From NCBI RefSeq assembly GCF_031460495.1, contig NZ_JAVKTS010000002.1, positions 145,332-209,331 of the forward strand: DNA of 64,000 nt, read 5' to 3'. Under the pieces are notes generated by a model. It was not told the origin of the DNA, searched no databases, and was given only the letters and a program-made list of their open reading frames with translations. A program made the translations under genes and the position numbers. This document shows positions 46,321-54,486 of this stretch, in pieces (position 1 is the first letter of the stretch; each line of letters begins with the position of its first letter). Source of the DNA: Tissierella sp. (GTDB lineage Bacteria > Bacillota > Clostridia > Tissierellales > Tissierellaceae).

Positions 46321-46866
46321 TTGAATAAAATAAAAAGAATATTAACCGATAAAAAAGGTAGTTCCTTTCCTTTAATTGTTGCAGTGACTTTGTGTCTTGT
46401 AATGATTTTTACAGGAATATCAGAATACTTTAGGCTCATGATTATAGCGCAGGGTGTGCGTGATGCTGTACAAGATGCAGTAATTTCTACTGTAAATGAC
46501 AATTATGATGATGTATATCATGGAGTTCGTGAAGGGTATTCAGGAGGATACCAGCCTATGGCAGATGAATTTGAAGAATCTCTTGATTATGGAGTGATTT
46601 ATGATAGACTAGATACAATTCTTGGATTAAGTCAAGAAAGTGGATATCATGTTAAGACCACATCAGAAGGAAAAATAGAGTTTAAAATATGGAATCTAGA
46701 AGTGGATATAAGAAATGCTCCTTTAGCTTTAGGGGACAAATCAGATTCAAGATTTGAGGTAGATAGTAGCATAATGCTTGAAGTACCAGTATCCTTTGGA
46801 GGCAAACTTCTTCCAAGTATGAAGATGAAAATAAAGACAAGTGCTGGCTATATGCCTAAGTTTTAA
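46321..46866 (+). CDS. TadE-like pseudopilin
   Basis: A 181-residue protein. The N terminus reads DKKGSSFPLIVAVTLCLVMIF, a glycine just before a helix, as in TadE/TadG-type proteins. The start is TTG at 46321 with AGGTG five bases upstream, rather than TTG 46303. The C-terminal part is an extracytoplasmic domain. It directly follows the DUF4320 protein and ends the core Tad block. Confidence 0.72.
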   Translation: MNKIKRILTDKKGSSFPLIVAVTLCLVMIFTGISEYFRLMIIAQGVRDAVQDAVISTVNDNYDDVYHGVREGYSGGYQPMADEFEESLDYGVIYDRLDTILGLSQESGYHVKTTSEGKIEFKIWNLEVDIRNAPLALGDKSDSRFEVDSSIMLEVPVSFGGKLLPSMKMKIKTSAGYMPKF

Positions 46867-46962
46867 AAGAATTGAAAAATTTAATAGACTTTCAGGAAAT
46901 CTTGTGGTAGTTTGTAGCTTGAAAGAAACAGATAATTAAGATTAATAAGGAGGCAGAAACCT

Positions 46963-47529
46963 ATGAACAATATAAATGATAAGACAAAAAGAAGACTAAT
47001 TGTAGCAAGTGGCTTAATAATTAGTGTAATACTTATAGTTTTAATAAGTGCTCAGTTTAAGAAAGAACCCATAGAGGATACAGTACTGCCAAATCAAAGT
47101 ATAGAAACTAGTGATGTCATAGTAGAAAAACCTGTAATTACAGAAAAAGAAGATGAAATAATAGTGCCAGAAATTAAGATTCCAGAGGATGAAACGATAG
47201 ATAATGGTGCGATAGATACAGGCACAGAGCAAACCATTCAAGGAGATGTAGAAAAACCGAAAGAGCCTACAGAGGAACAGATTACAGATCCAACACAGAA
47301 ACCAAATGGTGAGAAAGTAGAAACACCACCTGAACCTGTAGAACATAATAAAGTGGAGAAACCAGCAGAAACACCGAAAGGTAATGATGTACCGCAAGGT
47401 GGAGATACCAATAATCAAGGGAAAACTTACTTGCCTGGTTTTGGATGGATAGAGAATAGTGGAGAAAATCAAGGGACTGCAGTAGATGGGGATGGAGATA
47501 TTAATAAGCAAATAGGAAACATGGATTAA
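46963..47529 (+). CDS. DUF6550-like membrane-anchored Pro/Glu-rich protein
   Basis: A 188-residue protein with one helix (residues 11-30) and a Pro/Glu/Thr-rich stalk of ~110 residues ending in LPGFGWIENSGENQG. This resembles DUF6550 proteins of clostridial ICEs. It is likely displayed on the outside of the membrane. A hairpin terminator follows. Confidence 0.65.
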   Translation: MNNINDKTKRRLIVASGLIISVILIVLISAQFKKEPIEDTVLPNQSIETSDVIVEKPVITEKEDEIIVPEIKIPEDETIDNGAIDTGTEQTIQGDVEKPKEPTEEQITDPTQKPNGEKVETPPEPVEHNKVEKPAETPKGNDVPQGGDTNNQGKTYLPGFGWIENSGENQGTAVDGDGDINKQIGNMD

Positions 47530-47547
47530 ATATATATAGCAATGATG

Positions 47548-47574
47548 AACACTGCAGAGATGTAGTGTTTTTTC
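47548..47574 (+). terminator. Short hairpin with T run inside the operon
   Basis: AACACT (47548-47553) pairs with AGTGTT (47564-47569), then T residues, 20 bases before the next start. Confidence 0.6.
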
Positions 47575-47593
47575 TTTGCGGAAAGGAGAATAG

Positions 47594-49285
47594 ATGAAGC
47601 AGATATTAATAATATTGATGATATTTATAATGATACTTAGTTTAATGATGCCAATTACTGTATTTGCCGTTGGAGATGGAAATATAGATTCAGGTGGTGG
47701 AGGTATGGGAGATGGAACAAGTACAGATAAATGGTCTCCTGGTTATGATGGTGTGCGTGTAACTGTGGTTCGTGCCAGTGATCATGCTGTAGTAACTACC
47801 CCTATTGACTTTACAAATAAACAACCACCATCTACTATGTTTCATTTTGGTAAAGTATCTAAAATTCAATATAATGGTGGAAGAAATCTGTCACCTATTC
47901 AAGGAGCATATTCTTATGTAAATCCTGCACAAGAGATGCCAAGAATAGTGAGTACGAATGGTAGTAGCAACATAGAAGCAATAAAGAAATACTTTTGCTC
48001 TGAATATACAATTAAAAGAGTTGCTGAAATTACAGGCATGAATTATGACATTTTAATTGGTGGGGATTACAAATTACTTTTAGAACCAATGGCATATTAC
48101 ACATTTCAAGGAGTTATGATTGCTACAACTGCAACGGAAGCTGCCATATATGATGAACAGTTAAGTGGATTGCTTAGAAATAAGATGGTATCTTTATCCC
48201 ATAAAAACTTGCCCCTTGCAATGTTTCTAGAGGTAGGAGATTTGGGATATCCAGCATGGAGCGGCAGTACTACAAAAGCGGCCTCAAATGCAGATATAAA
48301 ATCCTCTCTGGGACTTGGCATTGTGCGATTTACAGAACAACCTGAACCACCAATCGTAAGTGCATATGATTATGAATATAGAGTAAATACAGAGGTAATT
48401 ACTTCCGTTATGATTAGTGGAGGACAGTCCGATCCTGACAGACCCACTCGTGTAAGCTTTATTATTGATGGAAGAACTTATAATGTTGGGAATGTATATT
48501 ACCCAAGTGGCGACTCTCAGCTTGCATGGGTGAAGTGGACAACTCCTGATACGGAACAAGATATGGTAATTGATGTAATAGTGAATGGACCAGGTAGTAC
48601 TAGTAAATCAATTATCAATGTTAGGATTGTTGATTTAGATAAAAATCCACCACCAAATCCTGTAGCAGATGATAGAAATGACTCTTTTTCTCATTCCTCT
48701 GTTCCAAACAGAGAAGAAAAAATAAATGCAAATTGGAGCATATGGAGTCCTTGGTGGCGGGCATATTGGGTGTGGCATAGTACAGGAGAGGACTCAGGTT
48801 ATTGGTGTGACCATGGTTGGTGGGAGTTTGATCTTGACCAATATACAGCGAGGCTTTCTAGTGATATGAGTATTAAAAACGATAGTAAAAACCCTACTGC
48901 AAGTGGAAGTGTTTTTAAAAGTGGATATGGGATTAATCAAACATTGACTGCAAATGTGAGCAGTAATCAAAGCTCGGCTATAACCTATGCCCAAAATGCT
49001 GTTTCCTATTTTCCGGAATTTCGCTATGAAACCTATTGGAGATTGTTAGAACGTGTTTCAAGTGGTTCGAATGCTAGGTTTGAGTTTAAGAAAAACAATT
49101 ATTCTACTTATAAGAATCGAACTCATTTTACTCCAATATGGATGCCAGACGGTGAATATACAGTAAGCACTTGGCTAATAGATGCATGGACACCTGATGG
49201 AATGCTCTCAGCGAATCTTACAGACACATTAACAATAAAGGGGAATTTGTGGCAGGATTGGCACATTGCACCCTTAAACCCTTAA
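47594..49285 (+). CDS. Large secreted element protein
   Basis: A 563-residue exported protein with a signal peptide (residues 1-25, ending VFA) followed by a Gly-rich stretch. The central region has Ig-like strands, and residues about 385-430 are tryptophan-rich (WSPWWRAYWVW, then DHGWWEFDLDQY). I do not recognise a family with known function. SD AAAGGAG precedes the start. Its position after the pilus genes and before the T4SS genes suggests a surface role. Confidence 0.65.
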   Translation: MKQILIILMIFIMILSLMMPITVFAVGDGNIDSGGGGMGDGTSTDKWSPGYDGVRVTVVRASDHAVVTTPIDFTNKQPPSTMFHFGKVSKIQYNGGRNLSPIQGAYSYVNPAQEMPRIVSTNGSSNIEAIKKYFCSEYTIKRVAEITGMNYDILIGGDYKLLLEPMAYYTFQGVMIATTATEAAIYDEQLSGLLRNKMVSLSHKNLPLAMFLEVGDLGYPAWSGSTTKAASNADIKSSLGLGIVRFTEQPEPPIVSAYDYEYRVNTEVITSVMISGGQSDPDRPTRVSFIIDGRTYNVGNVYYPSGDSQLAWVKWTTPDTEQDMVIDVIVNGPGSTSKSIINVRIVDLDKNPPPNPVADDRNDSFSHSSVPNREEKINANWSIWSPWWRAYWVWHSTGEDSGYWCDHGWWEFDLDQYTARLSSDMSIKNDSKNPTASGSVFKSGYGINQTLTANVSSNQSSAITYAQNAVSYFPEFRYETYWRLLERVSSGSNARFEFKKNNYSTYKNRTHFTPIWMPDGEYTVSTWLIDAWTPDGMLSANLTDTLTIKGNLWQDWHIAPLNP

Positions 49286-49313
49286 ATAATATAGAAAAAG
49301 AAAGGTGGATTTC

Positions 49314-49655
49314 ATGAAGACAAATAAGATAATAGCACTAACTATGTGCTTGGTGCTGATTGGCATATTGATGTTTAGCACTACAGTATTAGCTTCAGGT
49401 ACAGGAGATGTAGCAGGGGCAATTGAAGATACTTGGAGCGATGCATCAGGACAAATAAAAACGGTTGTGAATAAGGTTGTATTCCCTGCAATTGACCTTG
49501 TTTTGGCAGTGTTCTTCTTTGCAAAACTTGGTACTGCTTATTTTGACTATAGAAAGCATGGGCAGTTTGAATGGGCAGCACCTGCAATCCTGTTTGCCTG
49601 TTTGGTATTTACGCTAACTGCACCAGCATATATTTGGACGATACTTGGAATGTAA
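49314..49655 (+). CDS. DUF3852 small membrane protein
   Basis: A 113-residue protein with a signal-like N-terminal helix ending VLASG and two further helices (about residues 45-65, 85-108). DTWSDASGQIKTVVNKVV and YFDYRKHGQFEWAAPAILFA fit DUF3852, typical of clostridial ICEs. The topology resembles VirB2-type pilin subunits. The start at 49314 is chosen because AAGGTGG lies upstream of it at the right distance. Confidence 0.78.
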   Translation: MKTNKIIALTMCLVLIGILMFSTTVLASGTGDVAGAIEDTWSDASGQIKTVVNKVVFPAIDLVLAVFFFAKLGTAYFDYRKHGQFEWAAPAILFACLVFTLTAPAYIWTILGM

Positions 49656-49657
49656 TG

Positions 49658-49701
49658 AAAAAAAGCAGACTGAATTCGTATGAATGACGGGTTCAGTCCG
49701 C
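49658..49701 (-). terminator. Terminator for the minus-strand pair
   Basis: On the minus strand GCGGACTGAA pairs with TTCAGTCTGC (with a mismatch) and is followed by seven T residues, correctly placed after the gene at 49757-49990. Confidence 0.8.
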
Positions 49702-49756
49702 TCTATAAATTGGAATTTGTAGCCTCGTAATATATGCTCGTAATAGACAGTGCGAT

Positions 49757-49990
49757 TCACTTTTTTGTTTTTATATGTAATATGAGAGATAATATCAAGC
49801 ATATTGCAGTTGGAGGCAAAAACAATACGCTGTGAATTAGAGCATCAAGATCAGCCCCCGTAGAAGCATAGGGGTTATACTCTTGAATATTGTAAATATA
49901 AAATATCCCTCCGAAATAACACATTAATAGTACGATCCCAATTCCAAATAAAATTCTTGGCTTAATATTTTTTTTAATTTTAGACCTCAT
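49757..49990 (-). CDS. Small membrane protein (minus strand)
   Basis: A 77-residue protein with two hydrophobic helices (about residues 12-33 and 48-71). AGGAGG is placed properly upstream on the minus strand, and it shares the promoter at 50384-50412 with the gene at 50054-50335. Reverse orientation within a long + strand operon marks it as inserted cargo. No family recognised. Confidence 0.6.
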   Translation of the reverse strand: MRSKIKKNIKPRILFGIGIVLLMCYFGGIFYIYNIQEYNPYASTGADLDALIHSVLFLPPTAICLILSLILHIKTKK

Positions 49991-50053
49991 TTAGTAACCT
50001 CCTGCACAAAATATAGATAATTCTTGATTAAAATCTGATCGATAAATTCAAAT

Positions 50054-50335
50054 TTATTTGTTTCTCAACATTCGCTTTTTTAATAGCCAAGAAAAAATAT
50101 ATGCTATGGCAGTAAAGAAAATAACAACAACTAATTGCATGGGTATTGATATTCTCCAAAATATAGAACTTTCAGGGACGGTTAATAGATCAGGCATAAC
50201 CAATAGGCTATATATTATTGATAGTCCTGTTGAGATAATTGGAGAAATCCAGAGTACTTTCCTCTTTAGAAAAAACATCAATAGAACTGATGTAATTGGA
50301 AAAATAAAAAAGATTAATACTTGCCACGAATCCAT
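50054..50335 (-). CDS. Membrane protein (minus strand)
   Basis: A 93-residue protein with three hydrophobic helices. AGGAGG lies six bases upstream of its ATG and a good promoter precedes it, so I regard it as real. It forms a two-gene minus-strand unit with 49757-49990. Family unknown. Confidence 0.6.
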   Translation of the reverse strand: MDSWQVLIFFIFPITSVLLMFFLKRKVLWISPIISTGLSIIYSLLVMPDLLTVPESSIFWRISIPMQLVVVIFFTAIAYIFSWLLKKRMLRNK

Positions 50336-50383
50336 AAATACCTCCTGTGTATTGATAATTTAATCAAATTCCTGTTTGCTGTT

Positions 50384-50412
50384 ATAATACCACATTCTAT
50401 TGGCACTTTCAA
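50384..50412 (-). promoter_or_regulatory. Promoter of the minus-strand pair
   Basis: On the minus strand: TTGAAA, exactly 17 bases, TATTAT. A near-consensus housekeeping promoter about 50 bases upstream of the ATG. Confidence 0.7.
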
Positions 50413-50487
50413 TCAGTTATGCTGATTAGTTTGTGGCTAGCAGGTACTCAGTTTTTAATAAGTTAGAAAAGTATCATCTTATTTTGT

Positions 50488-50514
50488 ACATCCAGTAGTA
50501 TGATGTGTTTTTTT
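50488..50514 (+). terminator. Short hairpin with T run
   Basis: ACATC (50488-50492) pairs with GATGT (50502-50506), then GTTTTTTT, about 25 bases before the VirB6-like start. Confidence 0.5.
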
Positions 50515-50539
50515 ATTTCAAAGAAAGGAGGCGATAAAA

Positions 50540-51442
50540 ATGTTTATTTGGGATTTTCTCTTGGGTGATGTAATGGATCAAATCATCGATTGGTTTTATG
50601 GTCAGCTTGTAGGCTTTCTTGCAGATTTCTTTGCCCAAATGGGAAATATGGGAGTAGAACTTTTTGAGATGAGCTGGGTTCAATCAATCGTTTTGTTCTT
50701 CTCTTACCTTGCTTGGTCACTCTATGGAACAGGACTTGTAGTGTCCTGCTTTGAAACGGGAATTGAGTATCAATATGGTAGGGGTAACATGAAAGATGCT
50801 GCTTTAAATGCAATTAAAGGATTTATGGCAGTCAGCCTTTTTACTACAGTGCCTATAGAACTATTTAAGCTCTCGGTCAATTTACAAGCAAGTTTAACCG
50901 CTGGTATCACAGGATATGGAAGTGGAATCGGAGAACTGGCAACATCTATTATTGGAGAGTTAAATAATGTGGGTGATATTACAAACATAGGTGGTTCAGG
51001 TATATTCGGTGGCATTTCTATGATAACAAGTCCATTTATGGCTCTATTTATTATTATCCTAATGGGTTATGCAGTAATTAAAGTGTTTTTTGCAAACCTA
51101 AAAAGGGGAGGGATTCTACTTATACAGATAGCAGTTGGAAGCCTATATATGTTTTCTGTTCCTCGTGGTTATATTGATGGCTTTATTCTGTGGTGCAAGC
51201 AGATAATCGGTCTATGCCTTACCACATTTCTTCAGGCAACTATATTAACTGCAGGACTTATGGTAGTAAAAGATCATGCACTACTCGGATTAGGATTAAT
51301 GCTATCAGCAGGAGAAGTACCACGGATTGCTGGAGCATTTGGACTTGATACATCCACTCGTGCCAATGTAATGAGTGCAGTTTATACAGCACAGGCAGCT
51401 GTAAACACAACTAAAACTATAGTACAAGCAGTACCAAAATAA
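50540..51442 (+). CDS. VirB6/TrbL-like conjugal membrane protein
   Basis: A 300-residue polytopic protein with about six helices. The amphipathic N terminus (VMDQIIDWFYGQLVGFLADFF), GTGLVVSCFETGIEYQYG and a late GLCLTTFLQATILTAGLMV resemble the TrbL/VirB6 type proteins of clostridial ICEs (DUF6045-like). It would form the channel of the T4SS. SD AAAGGAGG. Confidence 0.75.
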   Translation: MFIWDFLLGDVMDQIIDWFYGQLVGFLADFFAQMGNMGVELFEMSWVQSIVLFFSYLAWSLYGTGLVVSCFETGIEYQYGRGNMKDAALNAIKGFMAVSLFTTVPIELFKLSVNLQASLTAGITGYGSGIGELATSIIGELNNVGDITNIGGSGIFGGISMITSPFMALFIIILMGYAVIKVFFANLKRGGILLIQIAVGSLYMFSVPRGYIDGFILWCKQIIGLCLTTFLQATILTAGLMVVKDHALLGLGLMLSAGEVPRIAGAFGLDTSTRANVMSAVYTAQAAVNTTKTIVQAVPK

Positions 51443-51462
51443 AAATAGAAAGAGAGGATTTA

Positions 51463-51819
51463 ATGAAACTAATATATGTTGCATCTCCATATAAAGGAGA
51501 TATAAAAAAGAATATAGAATATGCTAAACAGGCTTGCCGATATGTATTAAACGAAGGCAATGCCTTTTTTTGTCCCCATCTTCTCTACCCCCAGATTTTA
51601 GATGATAATAATCCAGAAGAAAGAAGATTGGGAATCAACATAGGAAAAGAATTCTTGGCAAAATGCGATGAACTATGGGCATTTGGCGGCAATATTTCTC
51701 AAGGAATGTTTGAGGAGATTGAATTTGCTAGAGTGATAGGCATTCCTATAAAAAGAATTATGAAACTAGATTTTGAAATAAAAAAAGAGGCTCTATTTTG
51801 TATGAGGATGGATAGATGA
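51463..51819 (+). CDS. DUF4406 nucleoside-deoxyribosyltransferase-like protein
   Basis: A 118-residue protein with KLIYVASPYKGD, NIEYAKQACRYVLNEG, FFCPHLLYPQ, and CDELWAFG motifs. This is the DUF4406/nucleoside deoxyribosyltransferase-like fold often found in phages and ICEs near DNA methylases. It overlaps the methyltransferase start (ATGA). A role in nucleotide or DNA modification is possible. Confidence 0.8.
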   Translation: MKLIYVASPYKGDIKKNIEYAKQACRYVLNEGNAFFCPHLLYPQILDDNNPEERRLGINIGKEFLAKCDELWAFGGNISQGMFEEIEFARVIGIPIKRIMKLDFEIKKEALFCMRMDR

Positions 51820-52478
51820 TTACCTTGGGGAGTCTTTTCGATGGGATTGGAGGATTTCCCCTTGCTGCTGTCCATAATGGAATTACTCCCATATGGGCAA
51901 GCGAAATTGAATCTTTTCCCATTGAGGTGACTAAAATACGCTTCCCCGATATGCTCCATGTTGGTGATATTACAAAATTAAAAGGAGAAGATCTACCCTC
52001 TGTTGATATTATAACAGGTGGTTCACCATGCCAAGATTTATCTGTTGCAGGTGCAAGGGCAGGGTTTGCTGGTGAACGTTCAGGATTATTTATGGAGCAG
52101 ATAAGAATAACAAAGGAAATGAGGTGGGCAAATGCAAGAAGAGGAAAGGCAAATCACCTTATCAGACCTCGATACTTCGTTTGGGAAAATGTCCCCGGAG
52201 CATTCTCAAGTACAAACGGAGAAGACTTCCATGCGGTCCTTGAAGAAACCACAAGAATTGCAGACAGCAGCGTATCTATACCTAGACCTCCGGGAGGGAT
52301 ATGGAAATCTGTTGGGTGCATATTGGGATATGAATTCACCATTGCTTGGAGAGTTCTCGATGCTCAATACTGGGGTGTCCCCCAAAGACGTAAAAGAATC
52401 TTTCTTGTCGCAGATTTTGGAGGACACACCGCACCCAAAATATTATTTGAGCAAGACAGCTTGTTTGGGAATACTTAG
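51816..52478 (+). CDS. C5 cytosine methyltransferase, catalytic half
   Basis: A 220-residue protein carrying motif I (LFDGIGGFPLAA), motif IV GGSPCQDLSVAG with the catalytic cysteine at about residue 72, motif VI (WENVPG) and motif VIII (QRRKRIFLVADF). It stops at 52478, before motifs IX and X. Those are encoded in the +1 frame by the overlapping gene at 52132-53553. The first gene may act as one subunit with the second, or be joined by frameshifting. Confidence 0.85.
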   Translation: MITLGSLFDGIGGFPLAAVHNGITPIWASEIESFPIEVTKIRFPDMLHVGDITKLKGEDLPSVDIITGGSPCQDLSVAGARAGFAGERSGLFMEQIRITKEMRWANARRGKANHLIRPRYFVWENVPGAFSSTNGEDFHAVLEETTRIADSSVSIPRPPGGIWKSVGCILGYEFTIAWRVLDAQYWGVPQRRKRIFLVADFGGHTAPKILFEQDSLFGNT

Positions 52479-53553
52479 AAGAGCTAGAGCAAGAGGAAAG
52501 GAACTGCCTAAACAATTAAAAATAGCTTTAGAAATTCAAGGAGAAGCTGAAGGAATAGAGGAAGATTCCAATGACAATATGATTACTGAATATAAAGCAT
52601 ATCATATCAATCAACGAAATGAGGGTATCGACTTAAATGGAATTTCAGGAGCCTTGATGGCAACTCAAAATATGCAGATGCAGACATTTGTCACAGAACC
52701 TATGCTATGTCTAAATGATCAGGGTGGTGACCGAATGGATATAACAGAGAATATTACTTCAACACTAAGGGCTAGTATGGGAGGAAATCAACCTATCGTC
52801 ATAGCAACACAGCAAGGTGGTGCAGAGATATGCTTTGACCTTTGTCCTACTATTACATCAGCATCAGGAACAAGTGGCAATAATCAACCTGTTCTATTCG
52901 ATAATCATGCAAAAGACTGTAGATATAATGGACCCCTTGATGTAGCTCCAACAATAGCAGCCACCTATGGAACAGGAGGAAATAATGTACCATTAGTATC
53001 AAAACCAATTGATTCAGACAGTTATTGTATTGCGGGAAATACGATTGATAGACAAGATCATAACGGTGGAAATGGATGTGGATTTCAAGAGAATATAAGT
53101 TATACTCTTACTACAAGTGATATTCATGCAGTTTGTTTTCCAGCTAAAACTTATCAAGATACAGTAGGAGCATTATGTGGAAGCGATGAAAAAGGCATTG
53201 GTAATCAATATGTCAGTCAAGGCAAATGTATAGTAGATAATGAAAAGATGATGTTTGGACAATCAGAATTTGCTAATTACAAAGTAGGTTGTGCAACACT
53301 CCGAGCAGAGGGTGGAGATAATGGAGGAGGAAGTGAAAACCTTGTAACTACTAAGAATCTTGTACGCAGACTAACACCAATGGAATGCGAAAGACTTCAA
53401 GGATTTCCCGATGGGTGGACTAAAATAGAAAAATCATCCGATAGTGCAAGATATAAGGCATTAGGTAATAGTGTAGCAATCCCATGTGTAGATTTTATAA
53501 TGCAAGGGATTGCTTATTTTTTAAAGAAATTTAAGGAAGAAGCGGAGGAATAG
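52132..53553 (+). CDS. Overlapping gene: C5 methyltransferase motif IX-X half with repeat insert
   Basis: A 473-residue protein in the +1 frame relative to the first methyltransferase half, with 347 bases of overlap. GAGGTG at 52121-52126 lies close upstream of its ATG, so it can be translated on its own. Residues about 95-135 contain LSQILEDTPHPKYYLSKTACLGILRRARARGKELP, known to me from phage genes. A central region has several repeats of the form APTIAA..GTGGNN.P. The end, LVRRLTPMECERLQGFPDGWT then RYKALGNSVAIPC, is motif IX-X of C5 methylases. Confidence 0.8.
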   Translation: MQEEERQITLSDLDTSFGKMSPEHSQVQTEKTSMRSLKKPQELQTAAYLYLDLREGYGNLLGAYWDMNSPLLGEFSMLNTGVSPKDVKESFLSQILEDTPHPKYYLSKTACLGILRRARARGKELPKQLKIALEIQGEAEGIEEDSNDNMITEYKAYHINQRNEGIDLNGISGALMATQNMQMQTFVTEPMLCLNDQGGDRMDITENITSTLRASMGGNQPIVIATQQGGAEICFDLCPTITSASGTSGNNQPVLFDNHAKDCRYNGPLDVAPTIAATYGTGGNNVPLVSKPIDSDSYCIAGNTIDRQDHNGGNGCGFQENISYTLTTSDIHAVCFPAKTYQDTVGALCGSDEKGIGNQYVSQGKCIVDNEKMMFGQSEFANYKVGCATLRAEGGDNGGGSENLVTTKNLVRRLTPMECERLQGFPDGWTKIEKSSDSARYKALGNSVAIPCVDFIMQGIAYFLKKFKEEAEE

Positions 53554-53556
53554 ACA

Positions 53557-53814
53557 GTGTATATGTATCCTGATAATTTAAAGGCTAAAGCAACCCTATG
53601 GCTATGGGAGTTAAAAGTCATTGGCATCATTGGAGTAGGGCTTCTTATTTCTGTATTTGCGTTAGCACAGCTTGGATTTATGCCACCTATTGTAATAACG
53701 GCAGTATATGCCTTTTTAACTATACAATTTGAAGACACAAGCATACTAAATTTTATTCGTTATGCCTGTGCCTTTTTTCTTTTAAAGCAGCAGATGTTTG
53801 AATGGAGGTTATAA
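53557..53814 (+). CDS. VirB3/PrgI-like membrane protein
   Basis: An 85-residue protein with two helices (about residues 18-37 and 43-60) and a conserved-looking short tail. Start GTG at 53557, with an in-frame ATG at 53563 as an alternative. Its place immediately before the VirB4 genes fits a VirB3/TraL-type subunit, which usually pairs with VirB4. Confidence 0.65.
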   Translation: MYMYPDNLKAKATLWLWELKVIGIIGVGLLISVFALAQLGFMPPIVITAVYAFLTIQFEDTSILNFIRYACAFFLLKQQMFEWRL

Positions 53815-53816
53815 GA

Positions 53817-54407
53817 TTGAGTAGAAAACAGAAACAAAAAGAAAGACAAAAAAAGTCTACGAGAGAGCTAGTTGGTATTGATGAAATCACAGATTATAGT
53901 ATTAAAACTCCCTATGGAGAGCTAGTATATTTTATGATTCATCCAACTAATATATCAGTATTATCTAATGAGAGTGTAAGTGCTAGAATCTATGCACTTA
54001 TGACAGTATTAAAAGGAATTGCCGAAATTGAAATGCTTTGTCTAAATTCAAAGGAAAACTTTGAGGATAATAAGCAGTATCTAAAAAGAAGAATGGAGAT
54101 GGAGCAAAATCCTGTTATAAGAAAACTACTACAGCAAGATAGTACCAATCTTGATAGAATGCAGGTACAGATGGCTACTGCTCGTGAGTTTTTAATTATA
54201 ATACGACTTAAAAATGAAAAAGAATCCAATGTATTTCCTTATCTTTCAAGGATTGAAAAGAGCTTAAAAGACCAAGGATTTGCAACTAGAAGAGCAGATA
54301 ATACAGATATTAAAAGACTTCTTGGAGTTTATTATGAGCAGAATGTAACAACGGAAAGGTATGAGGACTATGATGGTGAGCGATGGGTGGTATTTGGAGA
54401 TGTGTAA
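53817..54407 (+). CDS. VirB4-associated conjugation protein
   Basis: A 196-residue soluble protein with a basic start (SRKQKQKERQKKS) and ELVYFMIHPTNISVLSNESVSARI. Such proteins precede VirB4 in clostridial ICEs; the function is not known to me. Start TTG at 53817, eight bases after GGAGG, is preferred over ATG 53802. Confidence 0.62.
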   Translation: MSRKQKQKERQKKSTRELVGIDEITDYSIKTPYGELVYFMIHPTNISVLSNESVSARIYALMTVLKGIAEIEMLCLNSKENFEDNKQYLKRRMEMEQNPVIRKLLQQDSTNLDRMQVQMATAREFLIIIRLKNEKESNVFPYLSRIEKSLKDQGFATRRADNTDIKRLLGVYYEQNVTTERYEDYDGERWVVFGDV

Positions 54408-54445
54408 ATGTTAATAAAGTGTAAGTTTATTTGATAGAATGGATG

Positions 54446-54454
54446 TGCTATAAT
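54446..54454 (+). promoter_or_regulatory. Extended -10 promoter
   Basis: TGCTATAAT, about 33 bases before the ATG at 54487, with no clear -35. Suggests independent expression of the next gene. Confidence 0.5.
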
Positions 54455-54486
54455 ATGTATAAATAGGAATTTGGGAGTGGAATAAT

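Noticed and set aside
49614..49802. Minus-strand 62-residue reading frame overlapping DUF3852
   Set aside because: It crosses the terminator of the minus-strand pair and overlaps both that gene pair and DUF3852 without a ribosome site.
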